A DNA stretch of 64,000 nucleotides from Nonlabens sp. (GTDB lineage: Bacteria; Bacteroidota; Bacteroidia; Flavobacteriales; Flavobacteriaceae): contig NZ_JAGYKG010000006.1 in the NCBI RefSeq assembly GCF_018401815.1, positions 124,001-188,000 of the forward strand, written 5' to 3'. The notes under the pieces were generated by a model that was not told where the DNA came from, searched no databases, and saw only the letters and a list, made by a program, of their open reading frames with translations. Positions 7,909-17,575 of this stretch are shown piece after piece. The first letter of the stretch is position 1. Every line of letters starts with the position of its first letter. Both the position numbers and the translations under genes were made by a program.

Positions 7909-9816
7909 CTACTGTTTCAATTGAGGCAATTGCATTTTAAAATCTTTATTTTCTCCTACGGTCACTTGGCTGCTCCCTAAAATAGTGACTTGACCTATTG
8001 TAAAATCACTTTCCTTAGCTTCAAATATATTGTCCACGTACTTTTGCGGATTGCGATCTATATATGGAAACCAAGTGCTGTGAATTTGGATCATAATTCT
8101 ATGACCTTTTTTAAAGGTATGCAATACATCTTGTAAAGGAAAATTCACTTGAGTCTTTTCTCCTTCTTTAAATGGTTCTGGTTTAGAAAAATCATTTCTA
8201 AACCTACCTCTAAAGGTTTCTGCTCGCACCAGTTGTTGGTAACCTGCAAGAGTTATATTTTTAGGGGTATACGCGCCATTTGGCTCGTCATCTGGATAGA
8301 CATCTATAACTTTTACAATAAAGTCTGCATCGGTAATGTCTTTCAAGATCACTTCTAGGTTGGCTTGAATTTCTCCTGCAAGACGTGTGTCATGGTCTAG
8401 AATTTCCGTCTGAAAAGTCAATACATCTGGTCTTCTTGAGGCATGCCTTTGATCGTCGGTCATGTAAGCTCTAGGGGTAAAAGTCACTGGTGTTACTTCA
8501 CTTCTAAAAGGCACTGGTTTCATAGGATCGCTTATGTAGTTGTGCGCTACATTTTGATCACCTGCTTTATTGATCAACAACTCCCCATTTTTCCCAAATC
8601 CAAAAGTAATTGGAGCGTCTTTAGGGGGCCATTGAGTAAACTGATTCCATTCTTTTAAACCTGTATCAAACATATAAGCTTCCGGTAATTGTGGATTCTT
8701 CTCTCCTTTTAAATGATGTTCAAAAAATGGAGTTTCAATATTTTTTTGATAAAATGTAGAGATGCTATCACCAAAGTAGATGTGGTTCACCATTTGCTTA
8801 CCTGTTTCTCTAGACCAGTTTCCATGACTCCATGGACCCATTACGATGGTGTTATTCTTATTTGTAGGATTATTGCGTTCTACACTTTTATAGATATTGA
8901 GAGGTCCATAAAGGTCCTCAGCATCAAACCAACCGCCTACAGTCATTACCGCATGATCTACGTCTGTTAGATGATTGATAATCGCACGTTTTTGCCAGAA
9001 TTCGTCATAATTAGGATGTGTTGCTACTTCTTTCCAAAAGAAATTATCTGGGAATATGTTTTCAGTGACATTTTTTAGGGGTCCTAATTTCATGTTGAAA
9101 TCATAAGTGTCTTTTAAGTTTCCTGCTGCTCTCATTTGATCCCATTTGTCATTGTACCAGCTTTCTGTAGTGGGCTCTGTCTGGTGTCCAAAAACAGGAT
9201 AAGCCATTAAATAACTCTGTAAAGTGGCTCCCATATGATGAAAGTCATCAAAGAAAAAATCTCCTATAGGTGCTTGTGGAGAAGAAGCTACTAGAGAGGG
9301 GTGAGCTTCTGGAAGTGCCGCCGCGGTATAGAATCCTGGATAAGAAATACCCCACTGACCTACTTTTTTATTATTGTTAGGGACATTATTGATGAGCCAT
9401 TCTATGGTATCGTAAGTATCGCTGCTCTCGTCAATATCTTTCTTATTGTTGACATCGTTACCTGTAATATGTGGTCTCATATTATCAAAGTCCCCTTCAC
9501 TCATCCATCGACCACGCACATCTTGATAGACAAAGATGTAGCCTTCTTCCATCATGAATTGATTAGGCCCTAAGGTGCTTTTGTACTCGTTTTCTCCATA
9601 AGGTTGCACGCTGTAACAAGTGCGCTGTAACATGATGGGATATTCCTTAGAAGTATCTTTTGGGGCGTAGATGACCGTGTATAAGTTCACACCATCTCGC
9701 ATAGAGATATTTTCCACCCTTTTGGTATAGTTTTCTTTGACGTAGTCGGCGTTAGGTTGCGCTTTCGCGAAAGCGAAACCAACAACAGCAATAATGAATA
9801 GAATATAGTTTTTCAT
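7909..9816 (-). CDS. Secreted CocE/NonD family hydrolase (X-Pro dipeptidyl-peptidase-like)
   Basis: A 635-aa alpha/beta hydrolase. Residues 1-19 are a signal peptide whose C-terminus AFAKA is encoded by the CGCTTTCGCGAAAGCG palindrome. The nucleophile Ser158 sits in GQWGISYPGF; the acid is the Asp in GGWFDAEDLYG and the base the His in GPWSHGNW. The C-terminal part is the jelly-roll domain of the family (PepX_C). Members hydrolyse acyl or X-Pro bonds (cocaine esterase, glutaryl-7-ACA acylase); the substrate here is unknown. It lies downstream of, and on the same strand as, the M13 peptidase, but a terminator separates them. Confidence 0.9.
   Translation of the reverse strand: MKNYILFIIAVVGFAFAKAQPNADYVKENYTKRVENISMRDGVNLYTVIYAPKDTSKEYPIMLQRTCYSVQPYGENEYKSTLGPNQFMMEEGYIFVYQDVRGRWMSEGDFDNMRPHITGNDVNNKKDIDESSDTYDTIEWLINNVPNNNKKVGQWGISYPGFYTAAALPEAHPSLVASSPQAPIGDFFFDDFHHMGATLQSYLMAYPVFGHQTEPTTESWYNDKWDQMRAAGNLKDTYDFNMKLGPLKNVTENIFPDNFFWKEVATHPNYDEFWQKRAIINHLTDVDHAVMTVGGWFDAEDLYGPLNIYKSVERNNPTNKNNTIVMGPWSHGNWSRETGKQMVNHIYFGDSISTFYQKNIETPFFEHHLKGEKNPQLPEAYMFDTGLKEWNQFTQWPPKDAPITFGFGKNGELLINKAGDQNVAHNYISDPMKPVPFRSEVTPVTFTPRAYMTDDQRHASRRPDVLTFQTEILDHDTRLAGEIQANLEVILKDITDADFIVKVIDVYPDDEPNGAYTPKNITLAGYQQLVRAETFRGRFRNDFSKPEPFKEGEKTQVNFPLQDVLHTFKKGHRIMIQIHSTWFPYIDRNPQKYVDNIFEAKESDFTIGQVTILGSSQVTVGENKDFKMQLPQLKQ
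9760..9775. repeat. CGCTTTCGCGAAAGCG palindrome, copy 1
   Basis: A 16-bp perfect palindrome inside the CocE-like gene, in frame as AFAKA at the signal-peptide cleavage site. Confidence 0.9.
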
Positions 9817-9861
9817 GATTTCTATTTAAGAGATGTTAAAGATAGTAGAGGCATACAAAAA

Positions 9862-9885
9862 AAGGCCTTCTGTTAAGAAAGCCTT
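9862..9885 (-). terminator. Terminator of the M13 peptidase gene
   Basis: AAGGCCTTCT pairs imperfectly with AGAAAGCCTT around a 4-base loop, followed on the minus strand by a run of seven T. It lies 20 bp beyond the M13 stop. Confidence 0.65.
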
Positions 9886-9904
9886 AATATAAGTTCTATC
9901 AATT

Positions 9905-11971
9905 TTACCAAATTACAACACGATCTTCTGGAGCGATGTACATGCCATCATTTTCTTTGATATCAAAAGCGTCGTAAAATGCTTGAATGTTTTGAAGTGG
10001 AACATAGCCGCGATACATTCCTGGAGAGTGCGTATCGCCTTTGATACGTTGTTTGAGCGCCTCGTCTCTCATCTTAGTACGCCATGCACTTGCCCAGCTT
10101 AAGAAGAAACGTTGTTGCTGTGTATACCCATCAATAGGTCCCACCTCTCCTTTATCTTCTAGCCACATATTAAGGGCGTCATAAGCAGCGTTTACACCGC
10201 CTAAATCGCCAATGTTTTCACCTAGCGTATAAGAACCGTTAATAAAAATACCAGGTAATACTTCAATCGCATCGTATTGTACGGCAAGATCTTTCCCCAA
10301 TGCTTCAAATTGTTCTTTATCAGCATCGGTCCACCAATTGGTCATATTACCATTTGCAGCAAATTTTGCACCTTGATCATCAAAACCGTGGGAGATTTCA
10401 TGGCCTATAACAGCACCCATACCACCAAAATTGATGGCAGCATCTGCTTTATAATTGTAAAAAGGAGGTTGTAAAATAGCTGCTGGGAAAACGATTTCAT
10501 TATAATAAGGATTGTAATAAGCGTTTACTGTTTGCGGGGACATGAACCACTCTGTCTTATCTACTTGTTCTCCCAGCTTACTCATATTGTCATGGTAGTT
10601 ATACTCTTGAACAGCAAGCATGTTGTCAAATAGAGTACCCCCCTTTTTAGGACTTATAATTTCCATTTCAGAATAGTCCTTCCATTTATCTGGATACCCA
10701 ATTTTAATGGTCATTCCATTGAGTTTTTCTATTGCCTTGGTCTTCGTATCAGCACTCATCCATTCCAAGTCATTGATGCGCTTTTCATAAGCTTTCTTTA
10801 CGTATTCTATCATCTCCTTAGCCTTAGCTTTAGCTTCAGGGGGGAACTTTTTATCAACGTAGAGTTGTCCTAGAGCTTCTCCTAAAGTTCCATTAACGGC
10901 AGCAAGAGCGCGTTCGTCTTGTGGGCGTTGTTCTTTTGCGCCACTCATGGTCTTGCCATAAAAGTCAAAATTTGCTTCTTCTAATTCTGTGGAAAGCATG
11001 TTTGCAGCAGTGTCAACTAGGGACCATCTCATATACTTTTTCATGATTTCGAGATTTTCAGGTTTCCACATAGCGCTTAAAGCTTTTAAGTAATCTGGTT
11101 CACTTACAATCAGATGATCAAAGTCTTTCATTCCCGCTTTATCAAAATAGGAATTCCAGTCTATTGCGGGAGCAATTTTTTGAAGATCTTCTACATTCAT
11201 GGGATTATAGGTTTTGCTAGGATTTCTTCTCGTCACTTTATCCAGTCTAGGAATAGCCATAGAGGTTTCAAAAGCAATAATTTCGTTAGCTGTTGCTTGA
11301 GCTCTAGCACCTTCCATCCCAGTCATTCCTAACATTCTAGCAACGTGTAGCTGGTATTTAGCTAGTTTTTCTTTACTGTCTTCATCTTCTCCAACATAAT
11401 ATTCACGAGCCATTCCTAAAGACCCATTCCCTAATTGAGCTACATTTATATCCGTATCCATGGCATCAGGCGCTACCCCTACATAAAAGAAAGCATTCAA
11501 TCCTTTTTTAGCTAAGCCTGCTTTAACATCTAGTAATTCATCTAGGGATTTGATGTTTTCAATTTGTTCTAGGTAAGGAACTAGTGGTTGATATCCCGCT
11601 TGGTTACGAGCATCGTTATCCATCATGCTTTGAAAAACATAAACAGCTTTTGCCTGATCTGATTGAGGATCAAGGTCTTTATCGTTCATAGCCATATCTA
11701 GAATAGCCAGCACATCAGCATCGGTATCCTTTCTTAACTTATTGAACCCTCCCCAAACAGTTTGGTCGTCAGGGATTTCTGTAGAATCGATCCAAGTGCC
11801 ATTTACAAAGCGGTAAAAATCATCTTTTGGAGAAGTGTCTTTATCCATATAAGCCACTTCTAGTCCAGGTTGTTCTTTTACTTCAACCTCTTTTTTAGTA
11901 TCACATGAAACTATTGCCGCCACGACTGTGCCAGCTATTAATAGGCTTGATTTAATTTTCATTTTTTTCAT
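9905..11971 (-). CDS. M13 family metallopeptidase (PepO/neprilysin-like lipoprotein)
   Basis: A 688-aa zinc endopeptidase. The N-terminus is a lipoprotein signal (AAIVSC, Cys23), placing it in the envelope. Peptidase_M13_N covers about residues 45-430. The catalytic domain has HEISH (His524, Glu525, His528) and ENIGD (Glu585 as third ligand), plus the substrate-binding NAYYNP motif. The C-terminus ends in the typical Trp. Family members cut small peptides. It is a single-gene transcript ended by the hairpin at 9862. Confidence 0.95.
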   Translation of the reverse strand: MKKMKIKSSLLIAGTVVAAIVSCDTKKEVEVKEQPGLEVAYMDKDTSPKDDFYRFVNGTWIDSTEIPDDQTVWGGFNKLRKDTDADVLAILDMAMNDKDLDPQSDQAKAVYVFQSMMDNDARNQAGYQPLVPYLEQIENIKSLDELLDVKAGLAKKGLNAFFYVGVAPDAMDTDINVAQLGNGSLGMAREYYVGEDEDSKEKLAKYQLHVARMLGMTGMEGARAQATANEIIAFETSMAIPRLDKVTRRNPSKTYNPMNVEDLQKIAPAIDWNSYFDKAGMKDFDHLIVSEPDYLKALSAMWKPENLEIMKKYMRWSLVDTAANMLSTELEEANFDFYGKTMSGAKEQRPQDERALAAVNGTLGEALGQLYVDKKFPPEAKAKAKEMIEYVKKAYEKRINDLEWMSADTKTKAIEKLNGMTIKIGYPDKWKDYSEMEIISPKKGGTLFDNMLAVQEYNYHDNMSKLGEQVDKTEWFMSPQTVNAYYNPYYNEIVFPAAILQPPFYNYKADAAINFGGMGAVIGHEISHGFDDQGAKFAANGNMTNWWTDADKEQFEALGKDLAVQYDAIEVLPGIFINGSYTLGENIGDLGGVNAAYDALNMWLEDKGEVGPIDGYTQQQRFFLSWASAWRTKMRDEALKQRIKGDTHSPGMYRGYVPLQNIQAFYDAFDIKENDGMYIAPEDRVVIW

Positions 11972-12106
11972 TTTTAATTCAACTATTTATTCAAATAATC
12001 AGCATCCTAAGTTACAAAATTATTTTCTCTGATGGATACACTTACTAGTTTCATGTTATTGTTTTCTAATACAATTAGGGGGCAGTATAGAAGATAAAAA
12101 CCATAA

Positions 12107-12135
12107 AAAAGGCTTTTCTACCAGAAAAGCCTTTT
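12107..12135 (-). terminator. Terminator of the T9SS-secreted protein gene
   Basis: AAAAGGCTTTTCT-ACC-AGAAAAGCCTTTT: a 13-bp perfect stem, 33 bp beyond the stop of the 1115-aa gene, with a T-tract on the minus strand. Confidence 0.85.
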
Positions 12136-12167
12136 GGATTGATGTATTTTAAAGGGTTACTAGTGAA

Positions 12168-15100
12168 CTATCTTACAATCAATTTTTGAGTTACTGATCC
12201 TGTCGCGGTGGAGATAGTTATAAAATACATTCCTTGAGACACTGCAGATAAATCGACCTGATGCATACTTCCGGAATTCTTTTTACTTGTAGCAATTCTT
12301 TTTCCACTTACATCGTAAACACTATAATCAAATTCTTGAGCAGCATTCCACGCGATAGTGAACACTCCTTCCGATGGGTTAGGATAGATAGAGAATAACT
12401 CTTCAAGAGATGTCGATTCGGTGCTTAAGGTTCCATTAATTACAAAGTTATCAATTACTGCGCCTTCATTAGTAACGGATTGGTCTGTTTTTAGAACATA
12501 TCTAAAAACAACTTCTGAAGGATTGTTAAGAGAGTTCAAAGAAATACTGTAATTAGTTATTATAGGAGAAGCACCTGTCCATTGCCCCCCTATACAATTA
12601 TAACAATTTGAATTGTTGGGGAATCTATTTGAATTATACCAATTAGGATCAGTTGCAGCGCCTAGAACACTCCAGGCTCCTCCACCATCTGTTGAATATT
12701 CCATGTACAATAAATCCCAGTTATTTTCTATATCAAAAGCCATATCAAATGACAATACAGGGTTAGTGGTATTAGATAAATCGTAACAACCCGAATATAA
12801 ATAGCTGGTAGAATTGTTGCCATATGGCCCAGAAAGATTGGTACCGTAGACATTAGTTGATCCGGTAATCGCGCTGCTTAAAACAGCACCAGTTGCAGCA
12901 CCTCGTTGCCATGCAGAAGATGGATCACCTTCAATGGAAGTAAGAAATGCTCTGTTTTCAAATTGGTGCATGTCATTCACTACACCAGAAGAGTTGCTTA
13001 AAATCTCTATAAAGCCTTCATTATTATTAGAGAAATAATCATTTATTGTGGTCACGATAACATCGATGGTGTGCGTTCCTAAAGTTAGGTTAAGTCCTGG
13101 AATAGGGATGCTAGCGGTTCCTTGCGGAGCAATAGACACATTAGTTTGCTGTGAAATACTTGTCCCTCCATCAATACTGTAATTGATGTCCACATTATTT
13201 ACAACAGTCATTCCTGTATTTTCTACAATGATATTGACAACATTATTTCCACAAGCTATTTCACCACCATTCGTGAGAAGTTCAACTACTTTTACATCGG
13301 TAGTGGGAGCAACGCGTTGGAGAGCCGTTTGCCAGATACCTCTGCCGTAGGTTCCAGCTGTTAGGGTGTTGTCATTAGTGTTTATTTCGAGGTCTCTAAT
13401 ATTTACATTAGGCAAGTTATTTCCAAATGATTCCCATAGACCGACACTTTCATCATATCGGTAAGTACCTACAGTAGTACCTACAAATAGAGGTTCGTCT
13501 ACGCTTAGTCCTTGGTGAACCAATGTATTTTTACCCAAGTTAGGAAGATTGCTAGTTATGTTTGTAAAGTTAGCTCCTGAACTAGTGCTTTTATATACTT
13601 GTCCATCAGAGAATCTAGTTGCCACATAAACAACAGAGCTATCATTAGAATTGACTTCTATAGCAGAGATGTTTTCAGGAAAATTAAATAGGATATTAAA
13701 GTTTAAACCAGCATCAATACTTCTATATAGAACTTGATTAACAGCAACATAAATGATATTATCGTCATTAGGATCTATTTCTAAAACATCAATATTAGCA
13801 TTGAAGGCTGAAGATACCGCAGTAAAAGATCCGCCAACTACATTATACAATCTGGTGTAACCTGCATAAATAGTTCCTCTGCTATCGGTTTTCATAGGGG
13901 TAATCCAGTTTCCTTGTTCTGGGCCATTTATACTGCTCGTGAGACTGTTTCCTCCATTTGTAGAACTATACAAGCCGCCACCAAACTGTATGAAACCATA
14001 TCTAATAGTTGAATCAGTGGGGTCAATTCCAGATTCCATCCCATCGGCACCATAATAATTCTTCCAAGAGCCTGCACTTCTGGTAAAGCCACCATTATCT
14101 TGTAGTCCACCGGCTAGGTCTGCACTGGATTGTTTTCCTACGGCGATTCTATAAAATTGCCCTATTTGCGCACTGCCAGTAAGGTCTGTAAAACTTAAGG
14201 CTTCGTTAGTACTTCGGTATACTCCACCGTCAGACAGAACAAATAATTCATTGCCAAATTGTCTTATCTGATGAATGTCTGCATGAGTATAAGTTGCTTG
14301 AGAACTATTACTCCAGCTATTGATCTTGATAAATGAAGACCCTCCTGAGGTAGATTTCCACACATTAAGACATCCCGTGTAAATAGTTTCAGCATCAGTT
14401 GGGGAGACCTCGAGTGCTAGGTCGAACCATCCTTGGGCACTTTCTAAAATATCAGTTCCGGAATCTCTTTTAGAAAAAGTAACACCACTATCGGTAGACC
14501 TGTAAACACCAACAAGAGCCGAACTGCTATCAATGATAAGTAAGTACACATAATTGGAATTAGCTGGAGAAACCCCTATTACTGATCTTCCTTGATTAGT
14601 CGGTAGTCCAGAAGTAATTTGTGTCCATGTCGCTCCTTGATTGGTAGATTTAAAGAATTGCGACAATGTAGCCATATAAATGACATTAGAGTCTCCAGGT
14701 TTAAACTTGATATCCTTTACATTACCATTGAATGTTTTTGTAACGGTATTACCGGCATCTGTAGATTTATAAAATCCACTACTAGAAGAAATGTAAAGGG
14801 TATTGCTATTATTAGGATCTATGTATATTTCACTAATGTTTTCACCTCTTGTAAAAGTTAACCCTGTAGTATTAAAGCTTGCACCAGCATCAGTTGATTT
14901 AAGCATTCCAATACTATAGGTATCGCCAGCATCATCGTCTCCTGTACCTATATAAACAATATTAGAATTGTTAGGGTCTATGGCAATAGCACTTGTTCCT
15001 ATTTGAGAAAGAAAGTCTGTTATTGGATTCCAAGTAGTTCCCGCGTCTATGGATTTCCAAGCGCCACCACTAGGCGTACCCATATAATAGGTGTTGGAAT

Positions 15101-15515
15101 TATTAGGGTCTACAACTAGGGTATTCACTCTACCTTGACCGGGTGACCACGAGCCAGTTGCAGTAAAACTAAAGGGTCCTACAGGAACCCAGTTGGAGGT
15201 ATCTACTAAACTGTTTTTTAATAAATTTTGGTTGAGTTCGTTTTGTATATCTAAAGCAGACTGTAACGTACCGTCTGCCTTTACATAAGCTTCAGCTCTA
15301 TCTACCCACCTCATAAAAGGCTTGTAACCACTACCTTTTGCATCCTTATCATGAACTTCCCAGTACTGTTCTCCAGCCGCTTTTATTTCTTCATAAGTAG
15401 GGGTACTGCCGTTTTTTTGACTCATTAATTTTTGCATCCATGGAGCATCTGCCCCTAATTGTGCAACAGCAGAAGCACTGAGAATAAATATCAAAAAACT
15501 AAATAAATTTTTCAT
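12168..15515 (-). CDS. Large T9SS-secreted BNR/sortilin-like repeat protein
   Basis: 1115 aa. A signal peptide (first 18 residues) is followed by many Asp-box/BNR repeats (patterns such as STDAGASFN, STNQGATWTQ, SIDAGLNFN) across about residues 100-730, predicting one or two beta-propellers of the VPS10/sialidase-like fold. Then come a CARDB-like region (about 740-830), a beta-sandwich region and a C-terminal type A sorting domain (YPNPSEGVFTIAW, then YDVSGKRI and QKLIVR). The product should cross the outer membrane by the type IX system and be attached or released. Ligand or enzyme activity is unknown; glycan or protein binding is the usual guess. Confidence 0.9.
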   Translation of the reverse strand: MKNLFSFLIFILSASAVAQLGADAPWMQKLMSQKNGSTPTYEEIKAAGEQYWEVHDKDAKGSGYKPFMRWVDRAEAYVKADGTLQSALDIQNELNQNLLKNSLVDTSNWVPVGPFSFTATGSWSPGQGRVNTLVVDPNNSNTYYMGTPSGGAWKSIDAGTTWNPITDFLSQIGTSAIAIDPNNSNIVYIGTGDDDAGDTYSIGMLKSTDAGASFNTTGLTFTRGENISEIYIDPNNSNTLYISSSSGFYKSTDAGNTVTKTFNGNVKDIKFKPGDSNVIYMATLSQFFKSTNQGATWTQITSGLPTNQGRSVIGVSPANSNYVYLLIIDSSSALVGVYRSTDSGVTFSKRDSGTDILESAQGWFDLALEVSPTDAETIYTGCLNVWKSTSGGSSFIKINSWSNSSQATYTHADIHQIRQFGNELFVLSDGGVYRSTNEALSFTDLTGSAQIGQFYRIAVGKQSSADLAGGLQDNGGFTRSAGSWKNYYGADGMESGIDPTDSTIRYGFIQFGGGLYSSTNGGNSLTSSINGPEQGNWITPMKTDSRGTIYAGYTRLYNVVGGSFTAVSSAFNANIDVLEIDPNDDNIIYVAVNQVLYRSIDAGLNFNILFNFPENISAIEVNSNDSSVVYVATRFSDGQVYKSTSSGANFTNITSNLPNLGKNTLVHQGLSVDEPLFVGTTVGTYRYDESVGLWESFGNNLPNVNIRDLEINTNDNTLTAGTYGRGIWQTALQRVAPTTDVKVVELLTNGGEIACGNNVVNIIVENTGMTVVNNVDINYSIDGGTSISQQTNVSIAPQGTASIPIPGLNLTLGTHTIDVIVTTINDYFSNNNEGFIEILSNSSGVVNDMHQFENRAFLTSIEGDPSSAWQRGAATGAVLSSAITGSTNVYGTNLSGPYGNNSTSYLYSGCYDLSNTTNPVLSFDMAFDIENNWDLLYMEYSTDGGGAWSVLGAATDPNWYNSNRFPNNSNCYNCIGGQWTGASPIITNYSISLNSLNNPSEVVFRYVLKTDQSVTNEGAVIDNFVINGTLSTESTSLEELFSIYPNPSEGVFTIAWNAAQEFDYSVYDVSGKRIATSKKNSGSMHQVDLSAVSQGMYFITISTATGSVTQKLIVR

Positions 15516-15866
15516 TTGGACTTCTCTTTAGAATATGGGATACTATCAGCGTTATTTTCAACTTATAAATTTAGTATAAACCCAGTTGTTTTTAATTAAA
15601 AACAATCAGTTTTTAAGTGTTTTGATTAAAAGAACCATTTTTTAATCAATAATTGCCCTGATTTATTTTTTGGCAGTTATTTTTTGTCACATTCCTATCC
15701 TATTGATTTCCCTTTTCTTTCACAAGCTAGCATCTGTCATCCATAATCGGGCGGTTGCATCTTTCAGATAATAATTAAAAAAGTGCCTCATGCTGACGGA
15801 CAGGACTCTTTATATTCTAATTGGGTCGAGGTTATAGGTAGGTATTGAAGTAAGGATTTCTGATTT
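15516..15866. other. Intergenic region upstream of the T9SS gene
   Basis: About 350 bp, AT-rich, holding the promoter region of the leftward 1115-aa gene. I see no small gene and no convincing terminator. Confidence 0.45.
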
Positions 15867-16358
15867 TTAGTGCTCTTGCAGTTGTTTGATGTAATTTTTA
15901 TCCCACTCCTTTTTCATTTCGGTAAGCGCGGAAACACGATCATTAGGGACGGCTATAGAAAGCACGTAATGGGCAATTTTCCACTTTCCATCTTGCATTT
16001 TCATAACGCCACTGCCACGGCATATTCCCATTTGAGTATCTAGCAATTCGTCAAAATAAGCCACTCCATATAGGCTATATACATGGCGTTCTAAAGAGGT
16101 AAAGGACCAAGCTTTTCCTTGGTCAAAATAAGGTTTGGAATAAGCTTTAAATTCGGTAACCTGCCAGTTTTCTGTGGCGTCTGTACCTATAAAAATAGCG
16201 TCTTCTGTCATCAGATCAAAATAATTTTCAAAATGAGCTTGTGATGCAGCTTGATGCCAGGCATCTATAGACTGTTCCACCTCTGGAATGCTAATGGCTT
16301 TTTGAGTGGCACAACTAGAGAAGAAAATAACCAAAATAAATAATACTAATTGTTTCAT
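15867..16358 (-). CDS. Lipoprotein with an NTF2/SnoaL-like (DUF4440) domain
   Basis: 163 aa. The N-terminus is a short lipoprotein signal (FFSSC). The rest matches the cone-shaped NTF2-like fold: an N-terminal helix with DAWHQAAS, then LMTEDAIFIGTDA, and the final strand DGKWKIAHYVLS. Such domains bind small hydrophobic ligands or act in hydrolysis, but no catalytic assignment can be made. It is divergent from tag, with about 35 bp between starts. Confidence 0.75.
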   Translation of the reverse strand: MKQLVLFILVIFFSSCATQKAISIPEVEQSIDAWHQAASQAHFENYFDLMTEDAIFIGTDATENWQVTEFKAYSKPYFDQGKAWSFTSLERHVYSLYGVAYFDELLDTQMGICRGSGVMKMQDGKWKIAHYVLSIAVPNDRVSALTEMKKEWDKNYIKQLQEH

Positions 16359-16392
16359 AGATCGTAAATATAAAGATTAGTAATTTTACATC

Positions 16393-16956
16393 ATGAAAAA
16401 ACAAAAGTGTGGCTGGTGTTTAGGAGATGAGTTGTATGAATCTTATCACGATCAAGAGTGGGGAAAGCCTGTTTATGACGACCAGACCTTGTTTGAATTC
16501 CTTATTTTAGAGACCATGCAAGCAGGATTGAGCTGGATCACAATTTTACGTAAACGGCAGAATTATTTTGATGCGCTAGATCAATTTGATGTTCAGAAAA
16601 TAGCTGCTTATGATCAGGAAAAGCAAGAGGAGCTTCTTCAAAATGCCGGCATCGTACGCCACAAATTAAAAATAAAATCAATTAGTAGTAATGCACAACT
16701 ATTTCTAGAAGTCCAGAAAGAATACGGCAGTTTTTCTAAATTGATCTGGAGTTATGTAGATGAGAACCCTATTAAAAACCAAGTTGAAAATTACAAAAAA
16801 GCTCCTGCAACAACTGCGCTATCAGAGCAGATTTCTAAGGACCTTAAAAAACGCGGATTCAACTTTGTGGGGGCTACAATTATGTACGCCTTTATGCAAG
16901 CTATTGGAATGGTAAACGATCACGAAATCACCTGTTTTAGATATGATGAGGTGTAG
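16393..16956 (+). CDS. tag: DNA-3-methyladenine glycosylase I
   Basis: 187 aa. It excises 3-methyladenine from alkylated DNA in base-excision repair. The zinc site is visible: Cys6 or Cys9 in KCGWCLGD, His in ESYHDQEWG, and His and Cys in NDHEITCFRY near the C-terminus. The substrate-pocket motif is LILETMQAGLSWITIL. Length is normal. Its end overlaps the next gene by 14 bp, so they are probably co-transcribed. Confidence 0.95.
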   Translation: MKKQKCGWCLGDELYESYHDQEWGKPVYDDQTLFEFLILETMQAGLSWITILRKRQNYFDALDQFDVQKIAAYDQEKQEELLQNAGIVRHKLKIKSISSNAQLFLEVQKEYGSFSKLIWSYVDENPIKNQVENYKKAPATTALSEQISKDLKKRGFNFVGATIMYAFMQAIGMVNDHEITCFRYDEV

Positions 16957-17575
16957 ATTATTAGGAATTTGTCTTGTTCTTGCTTTCACTGCGCCTTGGG
17001 GCAGTGAAGTTTTTGCTTTACAACAAAACGACACGATAGCACCACCTTTACAAACTCCATCCCAACCAAAAAAAGAACGAGAAGAAAAAATAACTTTAGA
17101 TCTCTTTCCTAAGAACGCGGTTGAAGTAGTAAGAGTAATAGGCTATGCGCGTAAGAAAGTAACTTACTATAGAGAAACTGATGGTAACAAAATAAGCTAT
17201 GAAGCAAAACTCAAGTACCAAGATCGAAAATACAGTATAGAATTTGACGAAAACGGCCTTTTAGAAGACGTAGAATTAGACTCGCGCAAGAGAAGGATCC
17301 CTAAAGAAACCCTTTTTAAAATAAGCAAAACATTAGACAGCATTGCTGAAAAATACCGTATCGAAAAAGTACAAGAACAATATGTAGCAGGAGATCAAAA
17401 TAGCCAACAAATACAACAAAAAATAGCTCGAGACAGTCTTGATAATTACGAGTTGATTGTTGCGTTTAAGGACAAACGGAAGATCTACCGCAAAGAATTC
17501 CTATTTGATAAAAAAGGAAAATTTATAAGTCAACGCGACATCAAAAGACTAGAATATGACTTTTTATTATTCTAG
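16943..17575 (+). CDS. Secreted protein of unknown function
   Basis: 210 aa. A signal peptide (residues 1-26) is followed by a Pro/Lys-rich linker and a charged alpha/beta domain with many Lys and Glu. The mature part resembles PepSY-like or BLIP-like periplasmic domains in pattern (KYSIEFDENGLLEDVELDS), but I do not assign it. It overlaps tag by 14 bp and the next gene by 20 bp. The pairing with a following outer-membrane barrel suggests the two work together in the envelope. Confidence 0.65.
   Translation: MMRCRLLGICLVLAFTAPWGSEVFALQQNDTIAPPLQTPSQPKKEREEKITLDLFPKNAVEVVRVIGYARKKVTYYRETDGNKISYEAKLKYQDRKYSIEFDENGLLEDVELDSRKRRIPKETLFKISKTLDSIAEKYRIEKVQEQYVAGDQNSQQIQQKIARDSLDNYELIVAFKDKRKIYRKEFLFDKKGKFISQRDIKRLEYDFLLF

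Noticed and set aside
8149..9573. Several rightward ORFs of 69-90 codons
   Set aside because: They are antisense shadows of the CocE-like hydrolase, whose motifs and length are complete.
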